Assembly (NCBI GenBank): GCA_965214565.1
Contig: OZ243951.1
Coordinates: forward strand, 186,001-250,000
Direction: 5' to 3'
DNA length: 64,000 nucleotides
Origin: VXYK01 sp965214565
Lineage (GTDB): Bacteria; Actinomycetota; Acidimicrobiia; Acidimicrobiales; Aldehydirespiratoraceae
Below are positions 24,172 to 33,224 of the stretch, in pieces; positions within the stretch are counted from its first letter, which is position 1; every line of letters begins with the position of its first letter. The position numbers were made by a program, and so were the translations under genes. The notes beneath the pieces are model-generated. The model saw nothing but the letters and a program-made list of their open reading frames with translations, did no database searches and had not been told where the DNA came from.

Positions 24172-25865
24172 GACTCAGTGGCTGCCAAGTCGGCGTCTAC
24201 ACCCGATTCATCGACACTGGGTTCATCGACACTGGGCTCGTCAATACTGAGCAGTTGCGGATTCCGACCCGCAGCACGGTCAAGAGCGGCCTCAACAAAG
24301 GTGCGGAACAGCGGCGCAGGGCGGTCCGGGCGGCTCTTGAACTCGGGATGGGCCTGAGTGCCGATCCAATACGGATGGTTCTCCAACTCGATGAACTCAA
24401 CGAGCCGGCCGTCGGGAGACTCGCCGCTCAACGTGAGATCGCTCTGCTCGAAGCGCTTGCGGTACTTGGGGTTGAACTCGTATCGATGCCGGTGCCGCTC
24501 AGACACCACTTCCTCACCGTAAGCCAGCGCAACCCTCGAACCTGCGGTGAGTTGGGCGACATAGGCCCCGAGCCGCATCGTGCCCCCCATATCGGTCACG
24601 TCGCGCTGGCTCTCCATCAAGTCAATGACCGGATGACGGGTCCGGGGGTCGAACTCGGTGGAGTTGGCACCGGCGAGGTTCAACGCATTGCGTGCGTATT
24701 CGATGGTCATCACCTGCATCCCGAGGCACAGACCCAGACACGGAACGTTGTTCTCGCGCGCGTGCGCGGCAGCTGCGATCTTGCCTTCGATACCCCGCTC
24801 GCCGAATCCTCCGGGGATGACGATGCCGTCGAGATCCCTCAATCGCCCCGCCGCCAACAGACCCTCGGCTTCTTCAGCCTGCACCCATTCAAGGTCGATC
24901 TCGGCGCCGTGATGGATTCCCGCATGGTTGAGCGCCTCGACGACCGACAGGTACGCGTCGGGGAGGCTGACGTACTTGCCGATGACACCGATGCGAACCG
25001 GTGTGGATGCCGCCTTGACCCGGGCCACGAGCTGATTCCAATCTTCGAGGCCCAAGGTGCGGTCGTCGAGTCCAAGGAGTCTGCAGACATGGTCGTCGAG
25101 TCCTGCCTCGCGAAGCACCACGGGGATCTCATAGAGGCTCGCTGCGTCGGCTGCATTGACGACACCCTCGAGCGGCACATCGCACAGGTTCGAGATCTTG
25201 CGCCTTAGATCAATGCTGATCGGGTCGTCGGAACGGCACACGATCGCGTCCGGTTGGATGCCGCGACTTCGGAGCTCGGTCACCGAATGCTGCGTGGGTT
25301 TGGTCTTCTGCTCCGAAGACGGGCCGATGAACGGAACCAGCGTGACATGGACGTAGAGCACGTTCTCACGGCCCACGTCCAGACGGAACTGTCGGACCGC
25401 TTCAAGGAACGGGAGTATCTCAATGTCGCCGACCGTGCCGCCCACCTCGGTGATCACCACATCCACCTCGTCGGATGCGAGCCGAGTGATGCGCCTCTTG
25501 ATCTCATTGGTGATGTGGGGGATCACCTGGACGGTTCGACCCAGGTAGTCGCCACGTCGTTCCGCGGCGATCACCGACGAGTAGATCGACCCGGTGGTGG
25601 AATTGGAGTCCTGAGTGAGATTCTCGTCGATGAAACGCTCATAGTGACCGAGATCAAGGTCGGTCTCTCCCCCGTCGTCGGTAACGAACACCTCGCCGTG
25701 CTCGAACGGGTTCATCGTGCCGGGATCGATATTGAGGTACGGGTCGAGCTTCTGCATGGTGACCCTGAGACCTCTGGCCTTCAGAAGGCGGCCGAGGGAA
25801 CTTCCGGTGAGTCCCTTGCCGAGCCCACTGACCACTCCTCCCGTCACGAAGATGTGCTTCGTCAT
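24168..25865 (-). CDS. pyrG: CTP synthase
   Basis: The 565-residue enzyme aminates UTP to CTP with glutamine. The synthetase domain begins KHIFVTGGVVSGLGKGLTGS and has MQKLDPYLNIDPGTMNPFEH; the glutaminase domain has PGGFGERGIEGKI, CLGLCLGMQ (nucleophile Cys) and the His-Glu pair QAHPEFKSRP. The last ~30 residues are an acidic tail with near-identical EPSVD units encoded by a 15-bp tandem repeat at about 24199-24243. It is followed by the coupled NUDIX gene. Confidence 0.95.
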   Translation of the reverse strand: MTKHIFVTGGVVSGLGKGLTGSSLGRLLKARGLRVTMQKLDPYLNIDPGTMNPFEHGEVFVTDDGGETDLDLGHYERFIDENLTQDSNSTTGSIYSSVIAAERRGDYLGRTVQVIPHITNEIKRRITRLASDEVDVVITEVGGTVGDIEILPFLEAVRQFRLDVGRENVLYVHVTLVPFIGPSSEQKTKPTQHSVTELRSRGIQPDAIVCRSDDPISIDLRRKISNLCDVPLEGVVNAADAASLYEIPVVLREAGLDDHVCRLLGLDDRTLGLEDWNQLVARVKAASTPVRIGVIGKYVSLPDAYLSVVEALNHAGIHHGAEIDLEWVQAEEAEGLLAAGRLRDLDGIVIPGGFGERGIEGKIAAAAHARENNVPCLGLCLGMQVMTIEYARNALNLAGANSTEFDPRTRHPVIDLMESQRDVTDMGGTMRLGAYVAQLTAGSRVALAYGEEVVSERHRHRYEFNPKYRKRFEQSDLTLSGESPDGRLVEFIELENHPYWIGTQAHPEFKSRPDRPAPLFRTFVEAALDRAAGRNPQLLSIDEPSVDEPSVDESGVDADLAATES

Positions 25866-25910
25866 CGGGAACTCAACTTATCCAAATCCGGACACAAAGG
25901 CGCGCATCCG

Positions 25911-25975
25911 GTGCCATCACCGGGCGCAACCGGAGCCCCCGCGGCATCACAGACGCTGCCATCACCGGGCGCAGC
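25911..25975. repeat. Direct repeat between recN and pyrG
   Basis: tgccatcaccgggcgcaacc (25911-25930) recurs with one mismatch at 25956-25975, 45 bases on. A related tcaccgggcgtagccggagc occurs at about 53034 inside the argC 5' end. In mycobacteria two further genes lie between recN and pyrG; here only this 127-base gap remains. Confidence 0.5.
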
Positions 25976-25992
25976 CGCAGTCGGGGGAGGCA

Positions 25993-27567
25993 TCAGCGGC
26001 TGCGGCCGTGGAGGAGTTCGACTGCATGGCTGTGGGCCGCATCCGAGTCTGGAGAACCCGAGAGCATCCGACTCAACTCGACGATACGAGACTCGTGCTC
26101 GAGCAACTGGACGACACTGCGCGTTGCGCCGTCGACCTCGGCCTTGCTGACGCTGAGATGCTGATCGGCAACCGCGGCGATCTGCGCCAGGTGGGTCACC
26201 ACCAGCACCTGATGGTCCGTCGCCAAAGAAGCCAGGGACTCAGCGACCGTATTCGCAGCTTCTCCACCAATACCCGCATCAACCTCGTCGAACACCAGAG
26301 TCGGAGGTCCCACGGTGAGGACCATGCGCAGCGCCAGCATGGCTCGGGCCAACTCACCGCCCGACGCAACCTTGGTAAGCGGCGCCAGATCATGGCCCGC
26401 GTTGGCCGCGAGCCACAGTGACACATCATCGCCAGCGGGGCCGTCGACTCTGACCTCAAGCCTCGCGGCAGGCATCGCCAGACCCGCGAGATTCGCTTCA
26501 ACTGCGGCAGCGAGCTCGGGCGCAGCGCCACGCCGAGACTGCAATACCCCCGACTGTTCTCGAACCAGTTCCTCTCGAAGCTCCGCACATCGCTGATCGA
26601 GGGCCGCGGCCCGTTGGTCATGGGACAGCAGCGTCTCCAAGCGATCGGCGACCGTTCGTCCGTAGCCGGTGACCTCCGCCAGGTCTGCGCCGTACTTGCG
26701 CCGCAACTCTCGCAGCAGAGCCCGTCGATGTCTCAAGACGGCGAGTTGCTCGGGATCGTCTTGAATCGACTCGACACGATCCCGCGCTTCGCGCGCTATG
26801 TCGCTCAGTTCTGCGACGACCGACCCCAGACGTTCTTCAAGATCAGCGAAGGGACCGCGATTCTGGATCGCCGCCAGCGCCGTGGAGACAGCATCGAGCG
26901 CGGCGGAGTCCGCATCGAGAAGGACGCTCACCCTCGCCGCGGCCTCACGATGAGCGCCCGCCTCGGCTAGGAGGTCCTCCTCCTGGTCGAGGCGTGCGTC
27001 TTCGTTCTCGTCGACGATGTCGGCCGCCTCGATCTCGTTGAGCTGATACGTGAGCAGGTCGATCTCGCGCGCACGATCGCGTTCGTCGCCGCCCAAATCC
27101 GCCAACGCCGCTTGAGCAGCACGCAGATCGTCTCGCAACGACGCCAGGACGGCGGTGTCGATCCCACCAAAACGATCCAGCGCCGCTCTCTGCACGGGGC
27201 CCTTCAGCAGAGACTGATGCGAGTGTTGTCCGTGGAGATCAATGAAATCGACGCCGTGGTCGGCCAAGGCACCGACCGTGGCGAGCCGGCCGTCGATGTA
27301 GACTCGAGAACGACCGTCACGTGGGACTACACGTCGCACGACGAGTTCCTTGTCGCCGTCGACGAAACGGCCCTCGATCTCTGCTTCTTGCGAACCGGGA
27401 CGGACCAACGTCGCGTCGGCACGGCCCCCGGTCAGCAGATCGATCGCGGTGACGATGAGAGTCTTGCCCGCGCCCGTCTCACCCGTAACTGCCGTCATTC
27501 CCTGCCCGAGCAGCAGGTTCGCTTCATCGATTACGCCGAGATTGCGTACCACCAGTTCTGTCAACAC
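25993..27567 (-). CDS. recN: DNA repair protein RecN
   Basis: A 524-residue SMC-like ATPase acting in double-strand break repair. The Walker A motif GETGAGKT is at residues 29-36; a long coiled coil occupies the middle (LRELRRKYGADLAEVTGYGR precedes its return); VASGGELARAMLALRM is the ABC signature; TLVFDEVDAGIGGEAA is Walker B. The start GTG at 27567 has GGGAGAGA upstream. The 162-base gap to nadK contains no gene, only a short imperfect repeat. Confidence 0.95.
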   Translation of the reverse strand: MLTELVVRNLGVIDEANLLLGQGMTAVTGETGAGKTLIVTAIDLLTGGRADATLVRPGSQEAEIEGRFVDGDKELVVRRVVPRDGRSRVYIDGRLATVGALADHGVDFIDLHGQHSHQSLLKGPVQRAALDRFGGIDTAVLASLRDDLRAAQAALADLGGDERDRAREIDLLTYQLNEIEAADIVDENEDARLDQEEDLLAEAGAHREAAARVSVLLDADSAALDAVSTALAAIQNRGPFADLEERLGSVVAELSDIAREARDRVESIQDDPEQLAVLRHRRALLRELRRKYGADLAEVTGYGRTVADRLETLLSHDQRAAALDQRCAELREELVREQSGVLQSRRGAAPELAAAVEANLAGLAMPAARLEVRVDGPAGDDVSLWLAANAGHDLAPLTKVASGGELARAMLALRMVLTVGPPTLVFDEVDAGIGGEAANTVAESLASLATDHQVLVVTHLAQIAAVADQHLSVSKAEVDGATRSVVQLLEHESRIVELSRMLSGSPDSDAAHSHAVELLHGRSR

Positions 27568-27729
27568 AAATTCTCTCCCGCCAGCTTCGCCTTGGGTTCT
27601 GCGTCTTCAACTATTCCTACATGGACACAGCCGCCATGAACACAGCCATTCATAGCAGCATTCGCGGCCGTACCAGCATCCGCAGCGGTTGCATCTGCTA
27701 GGGCTTCGAATAATGTGCCAGGACCCGCT

Positions 27730-28578
27730 CTATCGGTCATTGAGGCCGAATTTCGCTTTCAGCACCCGCTGAAATCGGCGTGGCCCGAATGTCACGAGCC
27801 GCGCAGACTGATCGGCCGCAGTGCACTCGATCGAGTCGCCGTCGCCGACAACGGCCAGCCTCCGACCATCCACAGACACCGCTGCAAGGCGGTGCCCATC
27901 AATGGACAAGCGCAACCTGGTCTCCGCAGAGAGCACCAGAGCGCGGTCGAAGGGCATGTGAGGTGCCACCGGCGTTAGCAGCAGCGCTCGGTGGGTTGCG
28001 TCGATAATCGGTCCTCGTGCCGAGAACGCGTACGCCGTAGACCCCGTCGGGCTGGCGACGATCAGGCCGTCGGCTGCGTAGGTGGTGAAGAACTCACCGT
28101 CGATCCAAACAGCGAGCCGGACCGTGTTGGCTTCGGAGGTCCGTTCAATAACCGCTTCATTCAAGGCGAGATGCGTACTGGTCTCACCGGCGACAGTCAA
28201 GGCGGTTCGCACCAACATCCGCTCCTCAATGTCGTGGTCGCCCTTGAGCGCCCTGGCGATCGCGCCCTGTGCGTCGTCTGGCGCGACCTCGGTCAGATAT
28301 CCGAGCCGGCCGTGGTTGACACCCAGGATCGGGATCGATTCCCCCTCCAACAACTCCACGGCCCGCAGGATCGAACCGTCCCCACCTAGAGTCACAACCA
28401 GGTTGACACCCTCACCGAACTTCGAGGCCACAACGACCTGCGGGTCCAGTGCCAGCGAGGCGGCGTCGAGGGGCACGCGTACCTCGTGACCTTCGCTGAT
28501 GAGCCACTCCGCAAGAGCGCGGGCATGAACCGCAGCCTGATCTCGCCCGAGATGCACAATCAGCCCGACGACGCTCAT
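27730..28578 (-). CDS. nadK: NAD kinase
   Basis: The 282-residue enzyme makes NADP+. The GGDG motif (VVTLGGDGSILRAVELL), NHGRLGYLTEV, NEAVIER and the substrate loop GLIVASPTGSTAYAFSARGP are all present. ATG at 28578 overlaps the tlyA stop by 4 bases (ATGA). The tlyA-nadK-recN order is the mycobacterial one. Confidence 0.95.
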   Translation of the reverse strand: MSVVGLIVHLGRDQAAVHARALAEWLISEGHEVRVPLDAASLALDPQVVVASKFGEGVNLVVTLGGDGSILRAVELLEGESIPILGVNHGRLGYLTEVAPDDAQGAIARALKGDHDIEERMLVRTALTVAGETSTHLALNEAVIERTSEANTVRLAVWIDGEFFTTYAADGLIVASPTGSTAYAFSARGPIIDATHRALLLTPVAPHMPFDRALVLSAETRLRLSIDGHRLAAVSVDGRRLAVVGDGDSIECTAADQSARLVTFGPRRFQRVLKAKFGLNDR

Positions 28579-29399
28579 GACAACCGCCCTTGTTCAGCCA
28601 TCGCTTCGTCCACCGCTGCGTCCAGCATGCCGGAATCAACCTCCTCAGGCCTCGCGTCGGGTTCCAGCCGTCGCGCATGCAAAAGAAACTCAACGTTGCC
28701 GTCACCGCCGGTAATCGGAGAAGCCATGGCCCCTATGATGGCCGCTTCGCGGTTGATCAGCGCGTCAGAGACCTCGCTGAGTGTTCGACGCCAGATCGCA
28801 GGGTCGCGAATTATCCCGCGCCCCTTGTCGGCCTCCGCCTTTCCTGCTTCGAACTGAGGCTTCACCAGAACCACAAGATCGCCACCGCAACGAACCAGTC
28901 CAACCAGTGCTTCTGCAACCGTTCGCAACGAAATGAAGGAGAGGTCGGCGACTACCAGGTCAGCGACCCCGCCAACATCGCCCGGGCGCACATGGCGAAT
29001 ATTGGTCTGCTCACGAACCTCCACCCGAGGGTCGGCTCGGAGTGACTCATGAAGCTGGTTCCGTCCCACATCGATCGCCACCACTGTCGTGGCCCCACGA
29101 CCCAACACGCAGTCAGTGAACCCACCAGTTGAGGAGCCTGCGTCGATAATGCGCAGGCCACTGCAATCCAGCGCGAACCGCTCCAATGCAGCGATTAGTT
29201 TGTGCCCGCCCCGGGACACGAACCGGTTTGCGTCGCTCGCGACTTCGACGGGCTCGCCCGGATCAACCAGTCGCGCCGCTTTGTCAGCGAGAGCGCCGCT
29301 TACGGTGACTCGCCGTTCTGCAATGACCTGCTGAGCCCGGGTCCGGCTCGCAACCAGACCCCGTCTCACCAGTTCAGAATCGAGCCGACGCCGGACCAT
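28575..29399 (-). CDS. tlyA: TlyA-family rRNA 2'-O-methyltransferase
   Basis: The 274-residue protein has an N-terminal S4 domain (RLDSELVRRGLVASRTRAQQ) and a FtsJ-like methyltransferase domain: VSRGGHKLIAALERF, RIIDAGSSTGGFTDCVL (SAM site), VVADLSFISLRTV and LVKPQFEAGK. In mycobacteria TlyA methylates 16S C1409 and 23S C1920 and confers capreomycin sensitivity. ATG at 29399 is chosen for its GGAG Shine-Dalgarno and normal length; a TTG at 29447 is a less likely start. Confidence 0.92.
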   Translation of the reverse strand: MVRRRLDSELVRRGLVASRTRAQQVIAERRVTVSGALADKAARLVDPGEPVEVASDANRFVSRGGHKLIAALERFALDCSGLRIIDAGSSTGGFTDCVLGRGATTVVAIDVGRNQLHESLRADPRVEVREQTNIRHVRPGDVGGVADLVVADLSFISLRTVAEALVGLVRCGGDLVVLVKPQFEAGKAEADKGRGIIRDPAIWRRTLSEVSDALINREAAIIGAMASPITGGDGNVEFLLHARRLEPDARPEEVDSGMLDAAVDEAMAEQGRLS

Positions 29400-29457
29400 C
29401 ACCACTCCATCGAGTTGTCCGCCGACTCCTGCGCCGACTTCAGGCAAGTCGAGGCTC

Positions 29458-30210
29458 TCACGCCCGCACCTTCATGACGAGTTCGGACAGATCGTCGGCA
29501 ACTATCTCCGGCGAAGGTGACACAGGCAGGTCATCGCGGGAGGTGACACCACTCAGGACCAGACCGAAGCGATAGCCCATCGCCCTGGCGAACATACCGT
29601 CGGTCTCTGGACGGTCACCCACGACGATCCCGCTGGACCCCAACTTGGCACGCACCAGTTCAGCCATCGGTTGATGCGGCTTCCCGGCGATTTCGGGCTG
29701 AACTCCCGAAGCTGTCGCAACCGCGGCAACGATCGCTCCGTTGCCCGGGAGCAGGCCGTCGGAATCAGGGAAAGTCGAGTCGTCGTTGGTAGCTATGAAA
29801 CGAGCACCCGCGCGCAGCGCACGCATTGCGTCGGCCATCGCCTGGTAGTCGAAATTCGCGCTGATCCCGATCACGACGACGTCCGCGGGCGCATCACCAC
29901 CAACCAGTTCGACATCACGGAGCGCCAACTCGGCACGCAGTCCCGCACTCCCGATCACATATGCCCGAACGCCGCAAGGGACAATCGCCGCGGCAGCCAT
30001 CGCAGAAGTGACAACCAGATCCTCTGCATCAGCAATACCGTGTCCGGCCAGCTTCTCGGCAACCTCTGACGGCGAGCGGGCAGCCGAGTTGGTGACGAAT
30101 GCCAACCGCTCATGCTCAGCGCGGAGCTGCGCTACCGCTTGCGGCGCTCCCGGAACCGCTCGTCGGCCACACCAGACAACACCGTCAAGATCGATCGCCC
30201 AGGCAGTCAG
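29458..30210 (-). CDS. HAD-IIA (NagD-like) phosphatase, probable CTG start
   Basis: The 250-residue protein begins LTAWAIDLDGVVWCGRRAVP, whose DLDGV is the HAD nucleophile motif I; AFVTNSAARS is motif II, KPHQP and GDRPETDG motifs III/IV. The substrate is probably a small phosphate ester. No ATG, GTG or TTG exists in frame between porB/korB and motif I; the first in-frame TTG (30105) would delete the catalytic Asp. The best start is CTG at 30210-30208, overlapping the korB stop as CTGA, like the ATGA/GTGA couplings elsewhere here. Confidence 0.8.
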   Translation of the reverse strand: MTAWAIDLDGVVWCGRRAVPGAPQAVAQLRAEHERLAFVTNSAARSPSEVAEKLAGHGIADAEDLVVTSAMAAAAIVPCGVRAYVIGSAGLRAELALRDVELVGGDAPADVVVIGISANFDYQAMADAMRALRAGARFIATNDDSTFPDSDGLLPGNGAIVAAVATASGVQPEIAGKPHQPMAELVRAKLGSSGIVVGDRPETDGMFARAMGYRFGLVLSGVTSRDDLPVSPSPEIVADDLSELVMKVRA

Positions 30211-31220
30211 TTGACTTCCCAGGTCGGCAGGCTGTGGAGCAGCGCATCAAGATCGCCGGGTCCTCGGTCAGCCTGTGCCGCAGCGATCTGGGCGTCGATC
30301 CCACCGCCATACTCGAGCCGGTCCACGGCACAATAGACACCGATGGGAGTCGGGCTCTGCCGGTCGTCGGCCAGACGGCTCAGCGCGAACGCCACCGACA
30401 GGTCCTCCGCGGTCTCGTCATGGACGTGCAGCGCGTCGACACCGACGTCGTCAACCGACACGATGCGGGCAACGCCGTCATCGAGTATCACTCCGCGTTC
30501 CCCCTGCGGACCGAAACGAACGGGCTCTCCATGCTGAAGAGGGATCAGCATCTCCGCACGGGCGTCCTTCTTGGTGAGAGCCGCGAAGGCGCCGTCGTTG
30601 AAGACGTTGCAGTTCTGGTACACCTCGACGATCGCGGCTCCGCGGTGATTGTGAGCCCTGCGGAAGACCTCCTGCATGTGGGCACGATCCATGTCGTGGG
30701 TGCGCGCCACGAACGAGGCTTCCGCGCCGAGCGCCACCGAGATGGGATTGAAGGGCGTGTCGAGAGAACCCATCGGGGTCGACTTGGTCACCTTGCCGAC
30801 CTCGCTGGTCGGAGAGTACTGGCCCTTGGTGAGACCGTAGATCTGGTTGTTGAACAGCAGGATCGTCAGATTGACGTTGCGGCGAAGCGCGTGGATCAGA
30901 TGATTCCCGCCGATCGAAAGCATGTCGCCGTCACCGCCCACAACCCAGACGTCGAGATCACGGCGGGCCATGGCGAGCCCCGTGGCAATCGCCGGTGACC
31001 GTCCATGAATGGCGTGTAGTCCGTAGGTGTTCATGTAGTACGGGAAGCGGGCCGCGCAACCGATTCCGGAGACGAAGACGGTGTCCTCGCGGCGGGTGCC
31101 GAGCTCGGGCATGAGCAGTTGCACTGCCGTGAGGATCGAATAGTCGCCGCAGCCCGGACACCAACGAACCTCCTGGTCGCTGGTCCAGTCCTTCTTGGTG
31201 GTGACAGCGCTGTCGCTCAC
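30207..31220 (-). CDS. korB: 2-oxoacid:ferredoxin oxidoreductase beta subunit (KorB-like)
   Basis: The 337-residue TPP subunit pairs with the preceding alpha subunit to oxidise a 2-oxoacid, most likely 2-oxoglutarate, to acyl-CoA and reduce ferredoxin. Iron-sulfur ligands are WCPGCGDYS, GIGCAARFP and a later QNCNVF; the TPP motif is GGDGDMLSIGGNHL...FNNQIYGLTKGQYSPTS. GTG at 31220 overlaps the alpha stop (GTGA); an earlier in-frame start at 31286 lies inside the alpha gene. Mycobacteria have the same two-subunit enzyme. Confidence 0.9.
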   Translation of the reverse strand: MSDSAVTTKKDWTSDQEVRWCPGCGDYSILTAVQLLMPELGTRREDTVFVSGIGCAARFPYYMNTYGLHAIHGRSPAIATGLAMARRDLDVWVVGGDGDMLSIGGNHLIHALRRNVNLTILLFNNQIYGLTKGQYSPTSEVGKVTKSTPMGSLDTPFNPISVALGAEASFVARTHDMDRAHMQEVFRRAHNHRGAAIVEVYQNCNVFNDGAFAALTKKDARAEMLIPLQHGEPVRFGPQGERGVILDDGVARIVSVDDVGVDALHVHDETAEDLSVAFALSRLADDRQSPTPIGVYCAVDRLEYGGGIDAQIAAAQADRGPGDLDALLHSLPTWEVN

Positions 31221-33085
31221 TGGGTCATCTCCCGAAACTGTTGATGGAGTTCCGCAGCGGTGAACGGTTGCCCCTCCACCTTGCATATGGACTTTGCGTC
31301 GACGAGATACTCGGATCTCAATATCTTCGAGAGTTGGCCCAGATTCATCTCAGGCACGATCACCTTGTCGAACTGCCGAAGAATATCGCCGAGATCGTTG
31401 GGGAGCGGATATAGGTTGGTCAGGTGCACCCGGGAGACCTTGTCTCCAGCACGCCTCATGCGACCGATGGCACTAGTGATCGCCCCCCAGGTCGAGCCCC
31501 AACTGACTATGACCGCATCGGCGTCGGAATCGCCTTCGAGCACCGTGGGCGGGTAGGAGTCGGCCACCTTCTTGATCCGCTCGTCGCGGATCGCGACCAT
31601 ACGCCCGTGGTTCTCCGGGTCGTAGCTGATGTTGCCGGTGCCGTCCTCCTTCTCGATACCGCCGATGCGATGCATCAGGTTCTCGGTTCCCGGAACCGCC
31701 CAGGGTCGGGCCAGGTCGTCGTTGCGCACGTACGGCCAGAAGACCTCTTCGCCGTCCTCGTTGAGCGCATTGGCCGACGAGGCGAAGTCGACCGGGATGT
31801 CTGGAAGGTCCTTAGCCGAAGGCAGGCGCCAGGGCTCGGTTCCGTTGGCCAGGTAGCCGTCGGACAAAAGGATCACCGGTGTTCGATAACGCACCGCAAT
31901 CCGAACGGCCTCGAAGGCGGCGCGGAAGCAGTCCGACGGCGAGTTGGCGGACACGATCGGAAGCGGCGCCTCCCCGTGGCGTCCGTAGTGGGCCATCATC
32001 AGATCGGCCGCCTCGGTCTTGGTCGGGAGCCCGGTGGAGGGGCCGCCCCGCTGTATGTCGATGACGACGAGCGGCAGTTCTAGGCTCACCGCCAAGCCGA
32101 GAGTCTCACCTTTGAGAGCCAACCCGGGGCCGCTGGTCGTGGTAACGCCGAGATGCCCCCCGTAGGACGCCCCTAGCGCCGCGCCGATAGCGGCAATCTC
32201 GTCTTCGGCCTGAAGGGTGCGAACCCCGAAATTCTTGTGCTTCGCCAATTCGTGGAGGATGTCGCTTGCCGGCGTGATCGGGTATGAACCCAAGAAGATC
32301 GGTATACCGGCCTTCTGGGAAGCGGCGATCAGACCCCACGACAGCGCGGTGTTGCCGTTGATGTTGGTGTAGGTACCGGGGTCGAAGCGCGCTGGTCGCA
32401 CGGCCAGACGGCTAGCTGAGAGTTCTGCGGTCTCCCCGAAGGCATGCCCGGCTTTGAAGGCCGCCTCGTTGGCAGCGATCACCGCGTCGCGCCCCGCGAA
32501 CTTCTCTCGGATCCAGTGCAAGGACGGGTCCGTAGGGCGACTGAAAAGCCATGAAACCAGACCCAATGCGAAGAAGTTCTTGGAGCGCTCGGCATCACGG
32601 GGTTTGACGCCGAGATCCTTGCAGACCTTCTTGGTCAGGTCGGTCATGGGCGCGGTGATTACCGAGTAGCCGTCCAGCGAACCGTCTTCAAGCGGGTTCG
32701 CTTCGTAACCGGCCTTGGCGAAGTTGCGTTCGTTGAAGGCATCCGTGTTGACGATGATCGTGCCGCCCGACTCCAGGCGCGGCAACTCCGCCATCATCGC
32801 CGCTGGGTTCATCGTGACCAGTACGTTGGGCGCGTCTCCCGGAGTCGTGATGTCGTGGTCGGAGATATGGACCTGAAATGCGGAGACGCCCGCAAGCGTG
32901 CCCGCCGGGGCACGAATCTCGGCGGGAAACTCCGGGAGCGTGGCGAGGTCGTTGCCGAACAGAGCACTCGCTGAAGTGAAGCGATCTCCCGTGAGTTGCA
33001 TTCCATCACCAGAATCACCGGCGAATCGAACGATTATCCGCTCAACCTCGCGGACCTCCGGCAATAGCTCCTCGGTATCGATCAC
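31217..33085 (-). CDS. korA: 2-oxoacid:ferredoxin oxidoreductase gamma-alpha fusion subunit (KorA-like)
   Basis: This 622-residue protein fuses a gamma domain (IIVRFAGDSGDGMQLTGDRF, EFPAEIRAPAGTLAGVSAFQ) to the alpha domain (NGNTALSWGLIAASQKAGIP, YPITPASDILHELAKH, GVTTTSGPGLALKGE, RGGPSTGLPTKTEAADLMMA). The fusion and two-subunit layout match actinobacterial KorAB, an oxygen-tolerant alternative to 2-oxoglutarate dehydrogenase. GTG at 33085 has a strong AAGGGGG Shine-Dalgarno; upstream in-frame codons lack homology. It is translationally coupled to korB. Confidence 0.9.
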   Translation of the reverse strand: MIDTEELLPEVREVERIIVRFAGDSGDGMQLTGDRFTSASALFGNDLATLPEFPAEIRAPAGTLAGVSAFQVHISDHDITTPGDAPNVLVTMNPAAMMAELPRLESGGTIIVNTDAFNERNFAKAGYEANPLEDGSLDGYSVITAPMTDLTKKVCKDLGVKPRDAERSKNFFALGLVSWLFSRPTDPSLHWIREKFAGRDAVIAANEAAFKAGHAFGETAELSASRLAVRPARFDPGTYTNINGNTALSWGLIAASQKAGIPIFLGSYPITPASDILHELAKHKNFGVRTLQAEDEIAAIGAALGASYGGHLGVTTTSGPGLALKGETLGLAVSLELPLVVIDIQRGGPSTGLPTKTEAADLMMAHYGRHGEAPLPIVSANSPSDCFRAAFEAVRIAVRYRTPVILLSDGYLANGTEPWRLPSAKDLPDIPVDFASSANALNEDGEEVFWPYVRNDDLARPWAVPGTENLMHRIGGIEKEDGTGNISYDPENHGRMVAIRDERIKKVADSYPPTVLEGDSDADAVIVSWGSTWGAITSAIGRMRRAGDKVSRVHLTNLYPLPNDLGDILRQFDKVIVPEMNLGQLSKILRSEYLVDAKSICKVEGQPFTAAELHQQFREMTQ

Positions 33086-33224
33086 AGTGCCCCCTTGGCT
33101 ACGTCGAGTGTAGCGAGATGAACCGTCAGTGAGGTTACCCCCGCGGCACCGATATCGGTGCATCTCCACGGCCTATGCGCTAGGCCATGTTCCATTCAGC
33201 AACTGGTCGATATCTGGGCGACGC

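Noticed and set aside
24129..25208. 359-codon plus-strand frame
   Set aside because: Antisense to pyrG, whose motifs are unambiguous.
27610..27710. 26-codon plus-strand frame with acacagcc repeats between recN and nadK
   Set aside because: No Shine-Dalgarno, no homology, and a repetitive translation; more likely a decayed short repeat.
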